DNA from: a bacterium | GTDB taxonomy: Bacteria > SZUA-182 > SZUA-191 > JAJRXT01 | Reading direction: 5' to 3' | Assembly (NCBI GenBank): GCA_024277605.1 | Contig: JAJRUU010000058.1 | Coordinates: 1-11,121 of the forward strand | DNA: 11,121 bases | In this document: piece after piece, positions 8,026 through 11,121 of the stretch | How the letters are laid out: every line of letters starts with the position of its first letter | Position numbering within the stretch: position 1 is the stretch's first letter | Made by a program: the position numbers and the translations under genes | Notes under the pieces: generated by a model | Seen by the model: only the letters and a program-made list of their open reading frames with translations | Databases searched by the model: none | Told to the model about the DNA's origin: nothing

Positions 8026-8755
8026 CTTTCCCCTCAGATTGATAACGCTCGATGGCTACTGCCAGGTCAATTTTCCCGGTATAGATAGCCATACCGGTAA
8101 TTACCCCCTCCAGCCGGGGCAGTTTTTCTGACAGCTGCGCAATATCTTCAAGTTTTGAAACCCCGCCTGAAGCAATCAGGGGTATGGATGAGGCTTGTGC
8201 CATTTCCAACAGGCTTTTTATATTTGGCCCCTCCAATGTGCCGTCACGGCTGATGTCAGTAAATATAATTGAGGCGATGCCGCTATCTTCATATTCAGCC
8301 GCCAACCGGGTAGCGGGAACGAAAGAGGCCTCCTGCCAGCCCCTGGTAGCCACCATCCCGTCCCTGGCATCAACGCCCAATACAATCTGGTTCGGAAATT
8401 TTTGACACATTTGCCTGACCAATTCGGGGTTTTCCACCCCAATGGTTCCCAGCACCACCCGCGCTACGCCAGAGGAAAGGACTTCGGATATTTGGGCTTC
8501 AGAGCGAATCCCCCCTCCCTGTTGAACGGGTATAGAAAGGTTTGCCGCCAACTCTTTAATTATTTCAAAATTTCGCGGCTGGCCATCAAACGCCCCGTTT
8601 AAATCAACCACATGCAGCATTTTAGCGCCAGCGGCCTGCCACTTGTATGCTGTTTCCAGCGGGTTAGCGGAAAAAACGGTACGCTGTTTTTCTTCACCCT
8701 TGTACAATCTGACGCACTCTCCATTATATAAATCTATAGCGGGTATAATGAGCAT
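8015..8755 (-). CDS. hisA: ProFAR isomerase HisA (246 aa)
   Basis: HisA (1-(5-phosphoribosyl)-5-[(5-phosphoribosylamino)methylideneamino]imidazole-4-carboxamide isomerase) carries out the Amadori rearrangement of ProFAR to PRFAR, the substrate of HisH-HisF. It is a (beta/alpha)8 barrel of normal family length. Visible motifs are the general-base D8 in IPAIDLYNGECVRL, VVDLNGAFDG (49-58), GGGIR (80-84), the second catalytic aspartate D129 in LGVDARDG, TDISRDGT (167-173) and ASGGVS (195-200). ProFAR specificity rather than PriA-like dual activity is assumed; trp genes are not seen here. The ATG at 8755 has GAGG 13 bases upstream, a rather long spacing. Its leader region holds repeat copy A. Confidence 0.96.
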   Translation of the reverse strand: MLIIPAIDLYNGECVRLYKGEEKQRTVFSANPLETAYKWQAAGAKMLHVVDLNGAFDGQPRNFEIIKELAANLSIPVQQGGGIRSEAQISEVLSSGVARVVLGTIGVENPELVRQMCQKFPNQIVLGVDARDGMVATRGWQEASFVPATRLAAEYEDSGIASIIFTDISRDGTLEGPNIKSLLEMAQASSIPLIASGGVSKLEDIAQLSEKLPRLEGVITGMAIYTGKIDLAVAIERYQSEGKDAG

Positions 8756-8782
8756 AATTAACGTATAACCTCAAAAAAAGTT

Positions 8783-8966
8783 TTTTAACCTGATCTATTT
8801 ATAAATTTAGTCTGGGTTTGCAAGACATCCCCCGTGAGATAAGGTTCATTAGCCAACGTCCAATAAAGCTATATTTGCCCGAGGCGGCTGATCAGGAAGC
8901 TGATAAATTTATAATTTTCAACTAAATGTAGCTTTGCCCAGGACAATACCCGGATTTTTCGGGTTA
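8783..8966 (+). repeat. Noncoding element copy A between hisA and hisH; candidate structured RNA
   Basis: It fills the gap between hisH and hisA and is homologous to copy B (9644-9840). The first block (8789-8826 against 9650-9687) has 30 of 38 identities. The second (8851-8966 against 9725-9840) aligns without gaps, with 74 of 116 identities by hand count; the stretch between differs in length by 13 bases. Read as plus-strand RNA, 8865-8876 pairs with 8924-8935 (12 bp, one G-U). Other helices are 8848-8854 with 8886-8892 (7 bp, one G-U), hairpin 8891-8895/8900-8904, and a 3' hairpin ACCCG/CGGGT at 8948-8964. No plus-strand promoter is evident. If transcribed on the minus strand it would be part of a hisH-hisA transcript. 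Confidence 0.6.
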
Positions 8967-8967
8967 A

Positions 8968-9573
8968 TTAAGCAGTCAATTCTCCAAAGCGCCTCAGCAT
9001 AGAAAGCCCTATGGATTGACTTTTTTCCGGATGAAACTGGGTGGCGAAGATATTATGGTGCCAGATCATAGAGGTGAACTCTAATCCATATTGGGTTGTT
9101 GCCGCAATAATATTTTCATCTTCCGGGATAACATAGTATGAATGAACAAAATACAGGTAACTTTCATCCTCAATGGGTGAAAGCAGGGGCGCCGGTTTTT
9201 TTATGCTTATGCTGTTCCAGCCCATGTGGGGCACCTTGAGGGGACCGGGAAACCTTACCACCCGCCCCTTTAATATATCCAAACCTTTTTGCAGTCCGAA
9301 CTCTTCACTTTCTGAAAACAATACCTGCAAACCTAAACAGATACCTAAAAATGGTTTTTCAGCATTAATGTGGGCGATAATGGGGGCGATAAGTTTATAT
9401 TCATCCAGCAAGCGCATGCAATCCTTAAATGCCACCACCCCCGGCAATACCAGCCCGGATGCCTGGTGTATGGCGGCTGGATCACGGCTTACCTGAGCCT
9501 GGAAACCTACCTTTTCAAAGCCCTTCTGCACACTGCGCACATTACCCATACCATAATCTATAATAATTATCAT
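8968..9573 (-). CDS. hisH: Imidazole glycerol phosphate synthase glutaminase subunit HisH (201 aa)
   Basis: Class I glutamine amidotransferase that hydrolyses glutamine and passes ammonia to HisF. The nucleophile C79 lies in FLGICLGLQ; the other triad members, H181 and E183, lie in ATQFHPEKSQ. PHMGWN (115-120) and YFVHSYYV (141-148) are typical HisH interface segments. The oxyanion-strand motif, normally PGVG, reads PGVV here (V47). The frame stays open to GTG 9588, which has GGAG nine bases upstream, but I chose ATG 9573 because it gives the conserved start MIIIIDYGMGN; an AGAGGTG site lies about 12 bases upstream of it. The gene is separated from hisA by repeat copy A and preceded by copy B. 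No strong terminator follows; the small ACCCG hairpin just past the stop lacks a U-run. Confidence 0.95.
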   Translation of the reverse strand: MIIIIDYGMGNVRSVQKGFEKVGFQAQVSRDPAAIHQASGLVLPGVVAFKDCMRLLDEYKLIAPIIAHINAEKPFLGICLGLQVLFSESEEFGLQKGLDILKGRVVRFPGPLKVPHMGWNSISIKKPAPLLSPIEDESYLYFVHSYYVIPEDENIIAATTQYGLEFTSMIWHHNIFATQFHPEKSQSIGLSMLRRFGELTA

Positions 9574-9643
9574 AAGTCTATTATACACCTCTCTTCGCTC
9601 CTCAACAAGTTAGCTTAGCATATTTGCAACAATTGCGGGTAAC

Positions 9644-9840
9644 TTTTACCCTGATCTATTCATAAACTCAGACTAGATTCGCCAGACCAGGCATGGCCTG
9701 GACTTATTATCAAAAAAAGCTTAAAGCCAACATCCTTGAAAGTTATGTGTGCCCGTAAGCTTTTTATCGGTAGCTGATAAGGCTAAAGTTTACAGTGAGA
9801 TGTGGCTTCACTGGTAACAAAACCCGAATTATTCGGGTCA
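9644..9840 (+). repeat. Noncoding element copy B upstream of hisH; candidate structured RNA
   Basis: Second copy of the element at 8783-8966, same orientation. As plus-strand RNA it can form 9714-9723 with 9756-9765 (10 bp perfect, AAAAAGCTTA/TAAGCTTTTT), 9740-9748 with 9800-9808 (9 bp, four G-U), hairpin CCAGGC-ATG-GCCTGG (9688-9702), hairpin TTATCGG-TAG-CTGATAA (9764-9780), hairpin CAGTGA...TCACTG (9793-9813) and the closing hairpin ACCCGAA-TTA-TTCGGGT (9822-9838). The first two cross, so they imply a pseudoknot or two alternative folds; some of the hairpins also compete with these helices. On the minus strand the closing hairpin is followed by TTTTGTT, but nothing in this window is transcribed into it from that side. 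Confidence 0.6.
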
Positions 9841-9853
9841 AATGGTGTTTACA

Positions 9854-9882
9854 TTGACTTTTAAAACTTTTCTTGAGATAAT
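9854..9882 (+). promoter_or_regulatory. Sigma-A-type promoter for the heptosyltransferase operon
   Basis: TTGACT (9854-9859) and GATAAT (9877-9882) are separated by 17 bases, close to consensus. Transcription would begin near 9889 and give a leader of about 150 bases before the ATG at 10037. It starts 14 bases after the end of repeat copy B, so copy B is not inside this transcript. Confidence 0.7.
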
Positions 9883-9939
9883 GTGTCACAAAATTGTAAA
9901 TAGTATCAAAAGACAAAGAGATTTATTAGTAACATAAAA

Positions 9940-9999
9940 CGCTAGGGTACCTTGAAAAAGGGGACAGGTTCCCTTTTTCAAGGTACCCGGTGCTTAGCG
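9940..9999. repeat. Long palindromic (REP/MITE-like) hairpin in the heptosyltransferase leader
   Basis: An 18-bp perfect inverted repeat, GGGTACCTTGAAAAAGGG (9945-9962) against 9971-9988, has an eight-base loop GACAGGTT. Outside it CGCTA (9940-9944) also pairs with TAGCG (9995-9999), with six unpaired bases on the right only. No U-run follows on either strand, so it is not a usual intrinsic terminator. The core GGGGACAGGTTCCC resembles dispersed palindromic repeats I associate with Firmicutes genomes; that link is from memory and unverified. Confidence 0.7.
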
Positions 10000-10007
10000 G
10001 TACAATC

Positions 10008-10037
10008 ATGCTGGAAGGTATCAATATATTTTATTAA
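10008..10037 (+). CDS. Possible nine-codon leader ORF before the heptosyltransferase
   Basis: ATG at 10008 reads MLEGINIFY and stops at TAA 10035-10037, which shares its last base with the heptosyltransferase ATG (TAATG). The only purine-rich site near the main start, GGAAGG (10013-10018), lies inside this ORF and is 18 bases from the ATG at 10037, too far for normal use. A terminating ribosome could therefore supply initiation at 10037. The small ORF itself has no clear ribosome binding site, so this is tentative. Confidence 0.2.
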   Translation: MLEGINIFY

Positions 10038-11089
10038 TGACAAATGATCTTAAGCGGGTAGCCCTGGTGAGGTTGGGTTCGCTGGGTGATATAGTGCATG
10101 CGTTACCGGTGGCTTGCCGCTTAAAGATGGTATTCCCTGAAGCGTATCTGGTGTGGATAGCGGAAGCGCAATACCGCGAGCTGCTTGAGCGATGTCCCTG
10201 GATTGATGAGGTAATCGTACTAAATACCCGAAACTGGCGCAGTGGTTCAATATTGGCGTCATGGGAAAAGTTAAGAAAGGCTATAAAACAACTCAGGGTT
10301 AAAAAATTTGAGCTGGCGTTGGAGTTACAAGGATTGTTAAAGAGCGGATTAGCGGCCTATCTCAGCGGGGCGGAACGTCGGGTAGGTTTTAGCAGCAAAT
10401 ATTGCCGTGAATCCTTAAGCGCTTGCTTTACCAATGAGCATGTTGCGCTAAAAGAAACAGAAAAACATATAATTGAAAAAAACCTGGCCCTGGTGAGGCA
10501 CTTAGGCTTGGAGACCGCTCCCTGGTCATTTGGTCTGTCTTCCTCAGCGGCGGATGCCCGTTACATAGATCAGTTTTTAGCTAAACATGCGCTAGGCGAA
10601 AGTTCTAAATTGATAGGCGTCAATCCAGGCGCAGGCTGGGTTACCAAGCGCTGGAGCATTGAAAAATATGCCCAGCTACTGGATAGGCTGATTGAACAAT
10701 CGGGGCAAAGGGTAATTTTACTATGGGGGCCTGACGAGCTGTATTTGGTGGAAGATATAGCGGCTAAAATGAAACAAAGCCCATTAATTGCCTGTCCGAC
10801 TTCCATTACCCAGTTGGTTGAGTTAATAAAAAGGTGCCGCTTGTTTATTGCCGGGGATACCGGGCCATTACACTTGGCGGCAGCCCTTGAAGTTCCATGC
10901 GTGGCCTTATACGGCCCCTCTGATCCGACTCGCAATGGGCCTTATGGCGAGGGACATGCAATAGTACATCACAAACTTGAATGCAGTTCTTGCTTCAAGC
11001 GGCAATGCACTGACATTAAATGTATGCAACAGATTGAAGTGGCTGAAGTTTGGGAGGCTACTCAGCATTTATTAAGGAGAGATACATGA
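10037..11089 (+). CDS. Glycosyltransferase family 9 / ADP-heptose heptosyltransferase-like protein (350 aa)
   Basis: A GT-B-fold transferase that in the family moves L-glycero-D-manno-heptose from ADP-heptose onto lipid A-Kdo or another surface glycan, on the cytoplasmic face. Visible motifs are VRLGSLGDIVHALP (11-24), with the likely catalytic-base D18; the nucleotide-binding start of the second domain, GVNPGAGWVTKRW (194-206); and the donor-binding GDTGPLHLAAAL (273-284). Near the end are four cysteines (C316, C319, C324, C329), seen in several members of the family. Length is normal. Acceptor and exact sugar cannot be read from the sequence; in a monoderm host an S-layer or cell-wall glycan is as possible as LPS. 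ATG 10037 lacks a well-placed Shine-Dalgarno site. The stop overlaps the next start as ATGA. Confidence 0.88.
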   Translation: MTNDLKRVALVRLGSLGDIVHALPVACRLKMVFPEAYLVWIAEAQYRELLERCPWIDEVIVLNTRNWRSGSILASWEKLRKAIKQLRVKKFELALELQGLLKSGLAAYLSGAERRVGFSSKYCRESLSACFTNEHVALKETEKHIIEKNLALVRHLGLETAPWSFGLSSSAADARYIDQFLAKHALGESSKLIGVNPGAGWVTKRWSIEKYAQLLDRLIEQSGQRVILLWGPDELYLVEDIAAKMKQSPLIACPTSITQLVELIKRCRLFIAGDTGPLHLAAALEVPCVALYGPSDPTRNGPYGEGHAIVHHKLECSSCFKRQCTDIKCMQQIEVAEVWEATQHLLRRDT

Positions 11090-11121
11090 GGTGTTTGGTA
11101 ACCGGAGCGGCGGGATTTATC
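11086..11121 (+). CDS. NAD-dependent epimerase/dehydratase (N-terminal 12 residues only)
   Basis: MRCLVTGAAGFI is the first strand and glycine-rich loop (TGxxGFI) of an extended short-chain dehydrogenase, as in GalE, HldD or RmlB. AAGGAG lies seven bases upstream of the ATG, and the ATGA overlap couples it to the heptosyltransferase. The context makes a nucleotide-sugar epimerase likely, possibly an ADP-heptose epimerase, but the fragment cannot decide. Confidence 0.8.
   Translation, partial: MRCLVTGAAGFI

Noticed and set aside
8184..8602. Plus-strand and other minus-strand open frames inside hisA, hisF and hisH
   Set aside because: All are shadows of well-supported his genes and have no own ribosome sites or domains.
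8789..8800. CCTGATCTATTT as part of a TPP riboswitch
   Set aside because: The upstream CTGAGA block and the usual three-way arrangement are missing, and the neighbouring genes are not thiamine genes.
8756..8967. Histidine T-box leader upstream of hisA or hisH
   Set aside because: Neither gap contains the conserved T-box sequence (AGGGTGGNACCGCG) or a terminator with a U-run on the minus strand, and pairing evidence favours the plus strand.
9822..9838. Intrinsic terminator on the minus strand (hairpin followed by TTTTGTT)
   Set aside because: The next gene on that side is transcribed away from it, so nothing in the window would be terminated; the stem is only 7 bp and is explained better as the end of the repeat element.

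Overview
The window reads as chromosomal DNA of a Firmicutes-like anaerobe with moderate GC. The grounds are Shine-Dalgarno sites of the GGAGG type, a clean sigma-A promoter, a histidine gene cluster, and GT9/heptosyltransferase and epimerase genes next to large secreted repeat proteins. No marker gene fixes the taxon, so this placement is inference.

Layout. Bases 3-137 (+) are the tail of an OppC/DppC-type ABC permease, convergent with a long minus-strand array. Read in its direction of transcription, that array is hisH (9573-8968), a 211-base gap, then hisA (8755-8015), hisF (8025-7222), a secreted parallel beta-helix protein (7193-5947, split by a frameshift in a run of eight G), a 1689-residue secreted FG-GAP protein (5947-878) and a small one-helix membrane protein (798-160). 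hisA/hisF overlap by 11 bases. The beta-helix and FG-GAP genes overlap as TAATG. After a roughly 460-base divergent intergenic region, a GT9 heptosyltransferase (10037-11089, +) overlaps as ATGA with the start of an NAD-dependent epimerase (11086-).

How the genes work together. HisA makes PRFAR; HisH-HisF converts it with glutamine-derived ammonia to IGP and AICAR. So the his genes cover two consecutive steps; the other his genes are not in the window. The beta-helix and FG-GAP proteins both have Sec signal peptides and are probably co-translated surface or exported proteins. The heptosyltransferase and epimerase look like the start of a surface-glycan operon.

Most interesting signal. The two noncoding gaps flanking hisH carry diverged copies of one element of about 185-200 bases (8783-8966 and 9644-9840), in the same orientation. 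They align without gaps over 116 bases (74 identities by hand count). They keep a long-range helix through G-U-compatible substitutions that pair only if the plus strand is transcribed, and both end in an ACCCG...CGGGT hairpin. I do not recognise this as a known riboswitch or ribozyme; it is a candidate undescribed structured RNA or mobile RNA-like repeat.

Other points of note are the 14-blade FG-GAP protein built by duplication of a propeller-plus-Ig unit, the possible phase-variable G8 tract, a valine in the HisH oxyanion motif, a 14-residue HisF insertion, and a strong palindrome in the heptosyltransferase leader.
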